Below are positions 15,777-24,369 of a stretch of 64,000 bases of DNA, one piece after another; position 1 is the first letter of the stretch; every line of letters starts with the position of its first letter. The DNA comes from Planctomycetaceae bacterium (GTDB taxonomy: Bacteria; Planctomycetota; Planctomycetia; Planctomycetales; Planctomycetaceae), in the NCBI GenBank assembly GCA_020638955.1, contig JACKHO010000003.1:62001-126000 (forward strand), read 5' to 3'. The position numbers and the translations under genes were made by a program. Below the pieces are notes generated by a model. It saw only the letters and a list, made by a program, of their open reading frames with translations, was not told the origin of the DNA and did no database searches.

Positions 15777-17570
15777 CTACGACTCGATGCCGAAGGTCCG
15801 CAGCAACGCCTTGAGTCCCCGCTCGCCGTTTGAGGCTTCCACTACGGCACTCATGCGAATTTCGCTGGTGTTAATCATTTGAATGTTAATTTGCTCTTCG
15901 GCCAGAGCACGGAACATCCGTTCCCCCACGCCAGTGTGCGTCCGCAGACCAACGCCGACGGCCGTCAGCTTCGCAATATTCTCAGCGTAAGAGAGTTCGG
16001 CGTTGTCCCAGGATGACAGCACTTCACGGACGAGCAAGAGGCAGCGTTCCAAGTCCTGACGCGGAATGGTGAACGAAACCTCGGCGGCTCCGTTGTGGCT
16101 GACGTTTTGGACGATCATGTCGACCATGACGTCTCCTTCGGCCACGGCGGTAAACAGTTCCGCACACGTTCCCGGACGGTCCGGAAGATTGTGAATTGTC
16201 AGACGGGCCTGCTTCTCATCGAGGAGCACTTCACTGACGACGATGTCTTCCATGTTCGCCAGTTTACCCACAACCGCACGCAATCGCTCGTCATGTGCGC
16301 TCGCCTCATGTGACTGCTCAGCACGTTGTCGCACGCCAATGGCTGGCGGATTGGGTTGCTGCTCACCAAGCCGAAATGCTGAGTGGATCCGGCCGAGGGC
16401 GTCATCGGCCGAGGAGCGATTAATGAGCGCCGAGATTTTGATTTCGCTCGTCGTAATCATTTCGATGTTGGCACCAATGTCAGCCAGTGTCTGAAACATT
16501 TGTGCGGCCACGCCGGAGTGCGTACGCATCCCGTTCCCGACCACTGACACTTTGGCCACGTTCGTGCCGCTGTGAACACGACCCGCTTCGAGTTGGCGAA
16601 TGGCTTCTTCCGCCGCGGTGAGTGTCTCCGCCAAATCGCCAGCAGGAACGGTAAAGGAAACTTCTGCCACCCCTTCTGACGCCACGTTCTGAACCACCAT
16701 GTCGATGGGAATTTTGTGCGCCGCCATGCAGGAGAAAATGCTGCTCATGACACCGGGACGATCTGGCAATTCAGACAGCGTAACGCGTGCTTCGTCTTTG
16801 ACGACGGCCAGCCCAGAGGCGACGCGGGGATTGTCTTCTCCCTGCGAAGCAATGAGCGTTCCCGTTCCGTCCGACATCGAGGGCCGTACGCGCAGTGGCA
16901 CGTCGAATTTCTTGGCAAACTCAATGGAACGTGAGTGCATGACACCTGCGCCCACGCTCGCGAGTTCGAGCATTTCGTCGTACGAAATCTGCTGTACCTG
17001 ACGGGCTTCGGGGCAGTAGCGGGGATCGGTTGTGAAGACTCCATCGACGTCGGTGTAGATCTCACATTCCGTCGCGTTCAACGCGGCAGCCAACGCCGTC
17101 GCTGTGGTATCGCTTCCGCCACGTCCCAGCGTCGTAATGTTCCCCTCGCCATCAATTCCCTGAAAACCGCAAGCGACGACGATTTTTCCAGCGTCGAGGT
17201 GCTCCTGGATGAACTCGGTCGAAATCGACTTAATGCGTGCCTTGGTGAATGTGGAATCGGTAATGATGCCAATTTGGGCGCCGGTCATGCTGACCGCCTT
17301 CTCACCCAATTCATGAATGGCCATCGAAACCAGAGCGACCGACTCCTGTTCGCCGGTCGAAAGCAGCATGTCCATTTCACGTGCTGGCGGAGTCGATGAC
17401 ATTTCCGCAGCCAAGCTGACGAGTTCGTCGGTCTTCTTACCGCGCGCGGACACAACCATCACCACCTGATGGCCAGCCCGTTTTGCCACGACGGCGCGTT
17501 TCGCTGCCGCGACAATCCGCTCTGATGTACCAACACTCGTACCACCGAATTTCTGAACGATAATTGACAT
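15777..17570 (-). CDS. lysC: Aspartate kinase with two tandem pairs of ACT domains
   Basis: Phosphorylates aspartate, the first step to lysine, threonine, methionine and diaminopimelate. The kinase domain (residues 1-255) shows VQKFGGTSVG, the catalytic region and TTLGRGGSDTTA, TDVDGVFTTDPR. Two ACT pairs follow, one at about 265-405 and one at about 440-595, each starting with a xLPDRPG motif and ending with an xTSEI motif (VQNVxxxGxAEVSFT repeated twice). Usual aspartokinases of this type have about 400 residues and one ACT pair, so the regulatory part is duplicated here, giving 597 residues. It lies 84 bp downstream of purA and may be cotranscribed. Confidence 0.95.
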   Translation of the reverse strand: MSIIVQKFGGTSVGTSERIVAAAKRAVVAKRAGHQVVMVVSARGKKTDELVSLAAEMSSTPPAREMDMLLSTGEQESVALVSMAIHELGEKAVSMTGAQIGIITDSTFTKARIKSISTEFIQEHLDAGKIVVACGFQGIDGEGNITTLGRGGSDTTATALAAALNATECEIYTDVDGVFTTDPRYCPEARQVQQISYDEMLELASVGAGVMHSRSIEFAKKFDVPLRVRPSMSDGTGTLIASQGEDNPRVASGLAVVKDEARVTLSELPDRPGVMSSIFSCMAAHKIPIDMVVQNVASEGVAEVSFTVPAGDLAETLTAAEEAIRQLEAGRVHSGTNVAKVSVVGNGMRTHSGVAAQMFQTLADIGANIEMITTSEIKISALINRSSADDALGRIHSAFRLGEQQPNPPAIGVRQRAEQSHEASAHDERLRAVVGKLANMEDIVVSEVLLDEKQARLTIHNLPDRPGTCAELFTAVAEGDVMVDMIVQNVSHNGAAEVSFTIPRQDLERCLLLVREVLSSWDNAELSYAENIAKLTAVGVGLRTHTGVGERMFRALAEEQINIQMINTSEIRMSAVVEASNGERGLKALLRTFGIES

Positions 17571-17654
17571 TTTTCAGCCCTCGCTCGGGCAGTCGTTAGA
17601 GAATGAGTGCAGTGACCTCACCTGAGGGCTGCGCTATAGGAATCCAAGTGTTCC

Positions 17655-18932
17655 CTACAGAATGACGGTTTGATCGCGGTCGGGACCAATGGAAACAAAC
17701 TCGACCGGACGCTCGACCAGTTCGCTGACCGTGTCGATGTATTGGCGGGCTTCTTTCGGGAAGTCCTCCATTCGGCGAACGCCAGTGATGTCTTTCTTCC
17801 AACCGGGAACGGTCCGGTAAACTGGCTTTGCCCGTTCCAAATCCTGAATTTGGCTGGGCAAATCGGTCGTGCGTTCGCCATCGATTTCGTAGGCCTCGCA
17901 GATCTTCAGTTCGTCCAGCTTGCTCAACACGTCCAGCAGCATGACGGCAATGCAGTCAACACCGCTGACTCGTGCACCGTACGAAGTAGCGACGGCATCG
18001 AACCATCCACATCGACGTGGACGGCCGGTCACCGTACCAAACTCATTACCTTCCGTCCGGATATGATTCCCAATTTCACAATGCAACTCCGTGGGACATG
18101 GCCCCCCACCGACGCGTGTCGTGTACGACTTAACGACGCCAATCATGCGGTCGATGACACGTGAGGGCACTCCGCTTCCGGCCTGAATGCCGCATCCTGA
18201 GCTGTTGGAAGAAGTCACATACGGGAACGTACCGTGGTCGATATCGAGCAGGCTTCCCTGTGCTCCTTCGAACAGCATGTTCTTGTTGTCCTTCAGCGCG
18301 CGGTGCAGAAACGCAGTAGTATCAGTCACCATTCCCGAGATTTGTTCGGCGTAACCGCAGTACTCGTCATAAATCGCGTCGGCACAAACCGTCTCGGCGC
18401 TGGGGTCCAGGGCTTTGAGGATGACGTTCTTGTACTCGACGACTTCCTGCAAACGCTCGCGGAAATGATCGGGTCGGTACAGGTCGCCCACACGAATGGC
18501 GTGCGTCCGGCCAATTTTATCGCGGTAGCAGGTACCAATCCCACGCATGGTGGTTCCAATGGCCTTCTCGCCGCGATTCTTTTCGAGAATCGCTTCTTCC
18601 GCCATGTGATACGGGAAAATCACGTGGGCACGGTCGCTCACCAGCAGGTTCCCGGGCTCAACCCCCTGGTCTTTAATGCTTTTCAGTTCCGACAGCAGGG
18701 CCTTGGGATTCAGCACGACCCCGTTGGCAATGACCGAAGTCACGCCCGGTCGCAGAATGCCTGCCGGCAACAGCGAAAGTTTGTATGTCGAACCGTCGAA
18801 CATCACGGTGTGTCCGGCGTTATTGCCGCCGAGGTAACGCACCACGATTTCGAACTGATCGGTCAGTAAATCGACAATTTTCCCTTTCGCTTCGTCTCCC
18901 CACTGGAGACCTACAACGGCCGAGACTGCCAT
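17655..18932 (-). CDS. purA: Adenylosuccinate synthetase
   Basis: Couples IMP and aspartate with GTP, the first committed step to AMP. The opening VVGLQWGDEAKGKIVDLL is the family P-loop region, with GGNNAGHTV at about 35-43 and GRPRRCGWFDAVA later. 425 residues is the normal length. The first loop reads QWGDEAKGK, with Ala where most enzymes have Gly, a change also seen in planctomycete relatives to my knowledge. It is followed by lysC. Confidence 0.97.
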   Translation of the reverse strand: MAVSAVVGLQWGDEAKGKIVDLLTDQFEIVVRYLGGNNAGHTVMFDGSTYKLSLLPAGILRPGVTSVIANGVVLNPKALLSELKSIKDQGVEPGNLLVSDRAHVIFPYHMAEEAILEKNRGEKAIGTTMRGIGTCYRDKIGRTHAIRVGDLYRPDHFRERLQEVVEYKNVILKALDPSAETVCADAIYDEYCGYAEQISGMVTDTTAFLHRALKDNKNMLFEGAQGSLLDIDHGTFPYVTSSNSSGCGIQAGSGVPSRVIDRMIGVVKSYTTRVGGGPCPTELHCEIGNHIRTEGNEFGTVTGRPRRCGWFDAVATSYGARVSGVDCIAVMLLDVLSKLDELKICEAYEIDGERTTDLPSQIQDLERAKPVYRTVPGWKKDITGVRRMEDFPKEARQYIDTVSELVERPVEFVSIGPDRDQTVIL

Positions 18933-19307
18933 AACTCATTCACCTTGTTGATGAGGCCCACTTCAAGACATCAATGCGCACAGACATCCCTTGAGAACAA
19001 TGTTCCCACGCGACACCAAACCCGACGAGTGTAGCGGGCACCGCACCGCAGTGGAAACCATGCAGCCGCACTGTTTTGGCGCTGCGGGGAATCTCGGGTG
19101 TGTCATACCGAAAAGTCGTGTGGTTGCGGCAGCTCGTCGTTTTTTCTGATGCGTGGCCCAGCCGTGACGGCAGTATCGAATCGACGCGTTGTGACTTCGA
19201 TGTCGCGATGCAACTCATTGCCCGGCAACGCATTCCATCAGAAACACGTGCTCGCCCCGCTCGTCGATCAGCAAACCGGTAGATGGTGAAGAGCCATTTG
19301 CCGGCAT
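18933..19307. other. Intergenic region upstream of purA
   Basis: Contains no reading frame with protein-like composition. The only notable item is an 11-bp palindrome GAACAATGTTC at 18995-19005, 63 bp upstream of purA, which could be an operator but is short enough to be chance. I see no clear promoter. Confidence 0.4.
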
Positions 19308-19958
19308 TTATTTCGCAGCGCGAATTTCTTTCAGCTTCGACACGTAGGCCGCTGCCGTGTCGCGGATGCGTTTCATGTCGCCAGCGGCGAGTACAGATTT
19401 CTCAACGAGCGAACTTCCCAGGCCAACCGCACAAGCTCCGGCTTTTACGAACGACTCGAGCGTATCGAGATTCACTCCGCCGGTTGGCAGCAATCGCACT
19501 TGCGGCAGAGGGCCATGTACAGTTTTCAGATAGCTGGGCCCCATGACATCTGCGGGGAAGACTTTGACGACATCTGCGCCAGCTTCCCACGCCGTCAGGA
19601 TTTCCGTGGGAGTCATGGCACCGCACATGACCAGCTTGTCGTAACGTTGACACATTTTAATGACTTCGGCGTTCACTACGGGTGTCACAATGAATTCGGC
19701 TCCGGCGAGAATGGCTGAGCGGGCCGTTTCGGGATCGAGTACCGTCCCGGCACCCAGCAGGATTTTGTCACCCAGTTCTTTGCGAACCTGAGAAATAATG
19801 TCGAGTACACCCGGCACGGTGAACGTCACTTCAATGACATCGATTCCGCCGTCGTACAACGCTTTGGCCACCTCGACGAGTTGTTCACCCGAGGGGGCGC
19901 GAATAATGGCGACGAGTCCGCAGTCCAATACCTGTTGCAGTTGTTCGTGACGAGTCAT
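19308..19958 (-). CDS. eda: 2-keto-3-deoxy-6-phosphogluconate aldolase (KDPG/KHG aldolase)
   Basis: Class I aldolase of the Entner-Doudoroff pathway, splitting KDPG into pyruvate and glyceraldehyde 3-phosphate. The TIM-barrel family markers are VAIIRA at residues 16-21, IEVTFTVPG, the LLGAGTVLDPE motif, and the Schiff-base lysine in DVVKVFPAD followed by LLPTGGV. 216 residues is the normal length. No edd gene is in the window, so it could also serve in hexuronate breakdown. It follows a hypothetical gene by 29 bp on the same strand. Confidence 0.94.
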   Translation of the reverse strand: MTRHEQLQQVLDCGLVAIIRAPSGEQLVEVAKALYDGGIDVIEVTFTVPGVLDIISQVRKELGDKILLGAGTVLDPETARSAILAGAEFIVTPVVNAEVIKMCQRYDKLVMCGAMTPTEILTAWEAGADVVKVFPADVMGPSYLKTVHGPLPQVRLLPTGGVNLDTLESFVKAGACAVGLGSSLVEKSVLAAGDMKRIRDTAAAYVSKLKEIRAAK

Positions 19959-19987
19959 GGTGTGTTGCTGAAAAGTGGTAGCAGAGA

Positions 19988-20476
19988 TTATCGGGCGGCG
20001 GAGTAGTGCTCGGCGTATTCGAGGGCACGCTGATCAATGAGTTCCCGGAACAGGTCGATGTCAACGTCGGTCAGTTTTTCGAAGTGCTTCCGGTTGATGA
20101 CTTCCCGGTTTCGCACGGTACCTTTGACCGCCACTTCCAGAATGGTGCCGCCCGGTCGAAATGGTGTTATGAGCATTTCGAAGCGACTGTAGAGCGAAGC
20201 GCCCGGGCGTTTCGCTGCGAAGTCGATGTCGTCCCGTCGAATACGGGCTCCCCAGCCTTCATCTCCGACAACTGTGGAGAAATCGAAGCCGGGGAAGTGG
20301 TCGACAAGGCTGCGGAGACAATTCTCAATATGGTCGGAGAGTTCGATGCGAAACCCGCTGTGGAGTTGACGCAGTTCTTCCTCGGTCAACTCTTGCTGTT
20401 GCGCAAGTTCATCTTGTCGAGCGCGGGTCTTGGTGCCTCGCTCAATTGCTTTACGCAGTCTTGCGTCGAAATCCAT
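19988..20476 (-). CDS. Conserved hypothetical protein
   Basis: 162 residues that I do not recognise. The first 45 residues are charged and probably a helix (KTRARQDELAQQQELTEEELRQLHSGF); a mixed alpha/beta part follows with GWGARIRRDDIDF and SRFEMLITPFRPGGTILEVAVKGTVRNREVINRKHFEKL. No signal peptide, membrane segment, cysteine motif or known catalytic motif is visible. It reads like a soluble cytoplasmic protein and is probably cotranscribed with eda downstream (29 bp). I can only say that codon use and neighbours support a real gene. Confidence 0.75.
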   Translation of the reverse strand: MDFDARLRKAIERGTKTRARQDELAQQQELTEEELRQLHSGFRIELSDHIENCLRSLVDHFPGFDFSTVVGDEGWGARIRRDDIDFAAKRPGASLYSRFEMLITPFRPGGTILEVAVKGTVRNREVINRKHFEKLTDVDIDLFRELIDQRALEYAEHYSAAR

Positions 20477-20629
20477 GGATTCGGGAACGGTTCAAAATGG
20501 CAAATTGAAATGCCGTGTGAATGCAAACGGCATCTGCATTCTTACGTTCCTAAGCTCCAATGAAAACTGTCGACGTTGAATCTCTTCGCAAAATGGCGAT
20601 GAAAACTCGTCGAACCTGTATGGATTTCC

Positions 20630-21352
20630 TCAGGCCGCCTTCGGCAGTTGGAGTTTCCACATGACGGGGTTGAGATAGGACCCGCTGGCCGTGGCTCGGA
20701 GCAATTCCTGGAAAGTTTCCTGAAGCGAGCTTTCCAGCGGTTGCCAACCTTGCTGAAGCGACTCCAGCCAACCGGTGTGCGAATTGGAACCTTCCTCGTG
20801 CGATGGTTCGACCAGCACGAAGGCGACCGTGTCGGTAATCCGATCGGTCGATCCATCGATCCAGCTCACGTACGTCGTCCCGAGGTCGCGAATGGCGGCA
20901 TTGCCTTCTTCCGTTTCTTCGACGGCGACCAGAACGGGAGGATCAACAATCTCAGTTGCCGTTGGGGTATCGACTGTCGCGACCTGAGGATCGTTGCGAA
21001 GATTTGAACCCACCAGCGACAACAGCGAAAACAAGGCCACCCCTGCGACCGAAAGCGCCAGCCACCGGGCCAGTCCCGCTTCACTCCGTTTTGAATCTGG
21101 CAGCGGTTTGTTCGCCGACGATGAAGCGACAGCGGGAGCAGTCGTTTCGATTTGAAATGACGGAACCACCATGAGGGCTTCGCGTGTCTGCCACGAAGCA
21201 ATGGCTGAATTCAGCAGGCGAAACTCTTCCCATGCCGCCCGACATTCCGCGGCGGAGCACTGTTCTCCGTGTTGAACAACCTCCAGCGGCGCGGACTCGC
21301 GACTCAGCACGAGCTCGTCCAACGCATTCCGGAATTCCTGACAACAGTTCAT
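20630..21352 (-). CDS. Putative anti-sigma factor (membrane-bound)
   Basis: 240 residues, start overlapping the stop of the ECF sigma gene by 4 bp (ATGA), the typical sigma/anti-sigma arrangement. The N-terminal soluble region has a CC pair and HGEQCSAAEC, a His/Cys cluster like the zinc anti-sigma (ZAS) motif but with an irregular spacing. A hydrophobic segment follows at about residues 95-115 (WLALSVAGVALFSLLSLVG), then a larger periplasmic part of unknown fold. The call rests on context and topology, not on a clear family match. Confidence 0.7.
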   Translation of the reverse strand: MNCCQEFRNALDELVLSRESAPLEVVQHGEQCSAAECRAAWEEFRLLNSAIASWQTREALMVVPSFQIETTAPAVASSSANKPLPDSKRSEAGLARWLALSVAGVALFSLLSLVGSNLRNDPQVATVDTPTATEIVDPPVLVAVEETEEGNAAIRDLGTTYVSWIDGSTDRITDTVAFVLVEPSHEEGSNSHTGWLESLQQGWQPLESSLQETFQELLRATASGSYLNPVMWKLQLPKAA

Positions 21353-21903
21353 GATTCGTCTGGGGCCAAGCCCCGCTCCCTCAAATATTGAGCCATTTCT
21401 TTACGGGCGCGAAACAGCCACGTCTTCACTGTTCCTTCAGGTATTTGCATGACCTCGGAAACCTCGGCCACGCTCAACTCCTGTTGATAGAACAGAATGA
21501 AACACTCTCGATAATTCTCTCGCAAACCACTAAGTCCACGTTGAACTTCATCTGCCACGTCAGTCACATGGACCGGCGCAACTTCGATGTCCGGCGTCTC
21601 TTCGCAGGGCACCGGAATACTGTTGCGACGTGACAACGCGGTACGACAGCGGTTTGCGGCGATTTTCAATACCCACGGGGCCAGCCGCCGCGAGGTGTCC
21701 CACCCGGGCAAATACCTGAGGGCACGCAGCAACGTCTCCTGGGCAACATCTTCCGCATCCTGACGATGGTTGAGCATCCGCAGACAGAGCGCAAACACAC
21801 GTCGTTCGAACAATGACACAAACTCGGCCTGGGCCGCTGCGTCACCGCTCAAACAGCGTTGAACCAACTCCGTCTCAGAATTCGTCACAGTCAGGGTGCT
21901 CAC
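21349..21903 (-). CDS. ECF-type RNA polymerase sigma factor
   Basis: 184 residues starting with GTG. Region 2 is at about 20-90 (QAEFVSLFERRVFALCLRMLNHRQDAEDVAQETLLRALRYLPGW) and region 4 at about 125-175 (LPENYRECFILFYQ... LSVAEVSEVMQIPEGTVKTWLFRARKEM), the usual ECF layout. It probably directs transcription of its own operon when the anti-sigma downstream is inactivated. The signal sensed is unknown. Confidence 0.93.
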   Translation of the reverse strand: MSTLTVTNSETELVQRCLSGDAAAQAEFVSLFERRVFALCLRMLNHRQDAEDVAQETLLRALRYLPGWDTSRRLAPWVLKIAANRCRTALSRRNSIPVPCEETPDIEVAPVHVTDVADEVQRGLSGLRENYRECFILFYQQELSVAEVSEVMQIPEGTVKTWLFRARKEMAQYLRERGLAPDES

Positions 21904-21995
21904 ACCGAAATCTACCCCGATGGTAGCAAGTTGGTTTTACGAATTTCCGCCGACGTAGCCGACAGACCAAGCTAACCTTGGTGGCTCGCCGTAAC

Positions 21996-23018
21996 TCACA
22001 GCCATGCAATCTCTTCGGGCTGCTCGGTTCCCAGCCTCGCCAGTGCAAATGCACAGGCGCAGTTGCTGTGGAGTTCCCCAAGTGTGCTGCGGAGATTAAG
22101 GATCTCGGAGGAGCCGTTGAAGCATTTGGAAATCAGGTGTTCGGCCAGAAAGCCCCCTTCGCCCGAGACGATGACAGTTTCCGGGATGTTCCCCTCATAC
22201 ACTGTCCGCAAGGCCGAAACTCCTCTTCCGATGAGCGTCGCCCGGCATTGCTCTGCGAATTCCCGCAACTCGTCGCGGGTGAATTCGTCGGTGTCGCCGC
22301 AAAGTTGCCGCGCCAGTCTGGAGAACGCTTCTTCGATTGTCGCCGGGCGGGAGTTGGCAGTGTCGGTTGATTCAGGCTGTTCCGGCAGTTCATTCAGCAC
22401 GAGAAAGACGTCGTACGTCGTTGCGAACAACTCATTGGCGAGAGGACGCTCGACACCACTCAGTGTGGCTGTGTGCAGAACGCCAATCAGTGGCGTCCGC
22501 CGTACACCGAAATAGAGCAGTTCTCCACTCAGTAGACGCTCGGGATCTGTACGTCCAGTGGGCATGGCGACACCCCGTTCGAGCGGGATGATGTCTGTCG
22601 TAGTCGACCCGATGTCGATGAGCACGCCATGCCCGCTGGTCGTCAGTCGGGCACACCACGTAGCCAGTGCATGCCAGTTCGCTGCAGCAACCAGCGATGT
22701 AATTTCTCGCGCCGTCGCAACGTCCACGAATTCGCCCCCGGACTGCCAGATAAGAACTTCCCGTTTGTCAGCCGCTTCTACCACGGCGTCGAGTATGAAA
22801 TTCACGCCGGCAGATTTTGTGGCGAAACAATCAGCGAGTTCGCCGGTCATGGTGACGGCGAGGCGGTTGATGGCCCCAAATTGATCGATCAACTCCGACA
22901 ACGCGACAGGGAGCCGCTTCCAATCCAGCCACATGGGAAATGGAATTGAGACGGAGAGTGCTTCACCATCTGACGCCTTCAAATTGGCGCCACCAATATC
23001 GAGTCCGAGGGTTCTCAT
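21996..23018 (-). CDS. H4MPT-linked C1 transfer pathway protein (hydantoinase/oxoprolinase-like ASKHA fold)
   Basis: 340 residues. The N-terminus LGLDIGGANLKASDG is the phosphate-1 loop of the ASKHA fold and LIDIGSTTTDIIPL near 135-150 is the second loop. This matches the family of uncharacterised proteins genetically tied to tetrahydromethanopterin-dependent C1 transfer in methylotrophs and planctomycetes (TIGR03123-type). It likely acts as a kinase or ATP-dependent enzyme in cofactor synthesis; the reaction is not known to me. It stands alone here, but the DUF447 gene at 4491 belongs to the same functional group. Confidence 0.85.
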   Translation of the reverse strand: MRTLGLDIGGANLKASDGEALSVSIPFPMWLDWKRLPVALSELIDQFGAINRLAVTMTGELADCFATKSAGVNFILDAVVEAADKREVLIWQSGGEFVDVATAREITSLVAAANWHALATWCARLTTSGHGVLIDIGSTTTDIIPLERGVAMPTGRTDPERLLSGELLYFGVRRTPLIGVLHTATLSGVERPLANELFATTYDVFLVLNELPEQPESTDTANSRPATIEEAFSRLARQLCGDTDEFTRDELREFAEQCRATLIGRGVSALRTVYEGNIPETVIVSGEGGFLAEHLISKCFNGSSEILNLRSTLGELHSNCACAFALARLGTEQPEEIAWL

Positions 23019-23217
23019 ACGTGTGTCACGAATACCGAGAGTCGTGTCATGGATACATCGCCGGACTGTAGCTGATGTCGTAATTCAGTGAGATAGCGAA
23101 ATGCAGAAATTGAGGGGTGTCATTCCGATGATTGGCTTGATGATACGAAAAACACGAAAATGTCACGAAAATGGGCATTCATCGCAAGGGATAGCATGCA
23201 AAGACTACTGCGGCAGC

Positions 23218-23247
23218 ATGCCCACGCTGCTGCGCGACGTGGGCATG
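23218..23247. repeat. 10-bp inverted repeat in the intergenic region before the CPBP gene
   Basis: CATGCCCACG (23218-23227) and CGTGGGCATG (23238-23247) can form a hairpin with an 11-base loop. There is no T tract, so a terminator is doubtful; a REP-type repeat is possible. It sits just past the CPBP gene's stop in a 244-bp gap. Confidence 0.35.
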
Positions 23248-23262
23248 GCACGAAGCACGAAG

Positions 23263-24231
23263 TTAATTCGATGCGCCGAGCGGTACGGAAACGCGAACTG
23301 GATGCCTTGTGTTGGCGATATTTCCGTAGTGGATGAGCGCCAAAATGACCAAGAGATAGCATCCGAGTGCAACCACTGCGTGTGGTGAAATGTGGATGGC
23401 TTCGCTCAGGTGGAATCGGACCATGGAAATGGCGAGCAGGTTGTTGCAGAAGTGGACGAGGATGGGGGTCCAGATTGAGCCGGTCTTCAAATAGAGCCAG
23501 TGCAGGAGAATTCCAATCGGCAACGTCCCTGCTGCGTGGGCTGGAGAGACGTGGGCGACGGCAAAGAGAATTGAAGTGAGCAGAATGCCGGGGTAGATGC
23601 CAAACGTCGAAGTGAGTCGTTTGCCGATGACACCTCGGAATACGAGTTCTTCGGCAATGGCGGGGCCGAGCGCCATTGCGCCAACCAGAATGGGGAACGG
23701 CACGCCCTGACAACGTCGGTGCAGTTCGGCGACTGAGGAAAAAGCAACGGTTCCGCCGTGGAGGTTGGTCCAAGTCATCCATTGCTTGAGCACAAACTCG
23801 TGCAGGCAGTTGCTCAGTACAGCAATGGGTACAACGGTGGCCAGGGCGAAAATGACGTGTTCGCGGCGTGGGAGTTGCGTCCCCAGAATTTCCCGTACCT
23901 TTGGCCCAAACCACCAGCGAACGCTCGGCACAATGACAAACAATACGCCAAGACTGGTTACGCCGAGCAACAGGAACGAGCGGTCGAGGTCCGACTGCAG
24001 AGCGACCACCTCAATGAGCGAAGCATCTGGGATGTGCCATCCAAACACAGCGACGAGCAGGAAGACGAGAAACGCCCCCAGCACAATGGCCTGAGCCAAC
24101 AGCGACCATACCATCCACATCACTGCGACCAACAGGCTTCCGAACGGTTCGCAGATGCGTCGCATGAGGCGGCGGAACACGCAGAATCCCTCGCAATTCG
24201 TATACAGGTCGGACGGGAGAAGTCGCCGCAT
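23263..24231 (-). CDS. CPBP family intramembrane metalloprotease (Abi/CAAX-protease-like)
   Basis: Multi-pass membrane protein of about 322 residues with at least six hydrophobic helices. The family motif EELVFRG (EExxxR) and downstream HFxxN-type segment (LVHFCNNLLAI) are present, as are the histidine HVSPAHA. It is expected to cleave a substrate within the membrane; bacterial members serve in bacteriocin immunity, peptide maturation or unknown roles. ATG at 24231 is chosen (a TTG lies two codons earlier); a later ATG near 24165 is an alternative. Confidence 0.85.
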   Translation of the reverse strand: MRRLLPSDLYTNCEGFCVFRRLMRRICEPFGSLLVAVMWMVWSLLAQAIVLGAFLVFLLVAVFGWHIPDASLIEVVALQSDLDRSFLLLGVTSLGVLFVIVPSVRWWFGPKVREILGTQLPRREHVIFALATVVPIAVLSNCLHEFVLKQWMTWTNLHGGTVAFSSVAELHRRCQGVPFPILVGAMALGPAIAEELVFRGVIGKRLTSTFGIYPGILLTSILFAVAHVSPAHAAGTLPIGILLHWLYLKTGSIWTPILVHFCNNLLAISMVRFHLSEAIHISPHAVVALGCYLLVILALIHYGNIANTRHPVRVSVPLGASN

Positions 24232-24369
24232 CACCAAACGAGCGCTGGTGATGAATCTGGCACAACGTCATACGAGTTTACGTGCGAAACGGTGGTCAGA
24301 AAACAAGAAATCTCGCTTGAATCAGCGATATGGCTGGAATTCCGACCTGTCAGACAGGTGGCCTTTGCA

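Noticed and set aside
18995..19005. GAACAATGTTC palindrome upstream of purA, LexA-like
   Set aside because: The gap is three bases instead of four between GAAC and GTTC, and 11 bp is short enough for chance.
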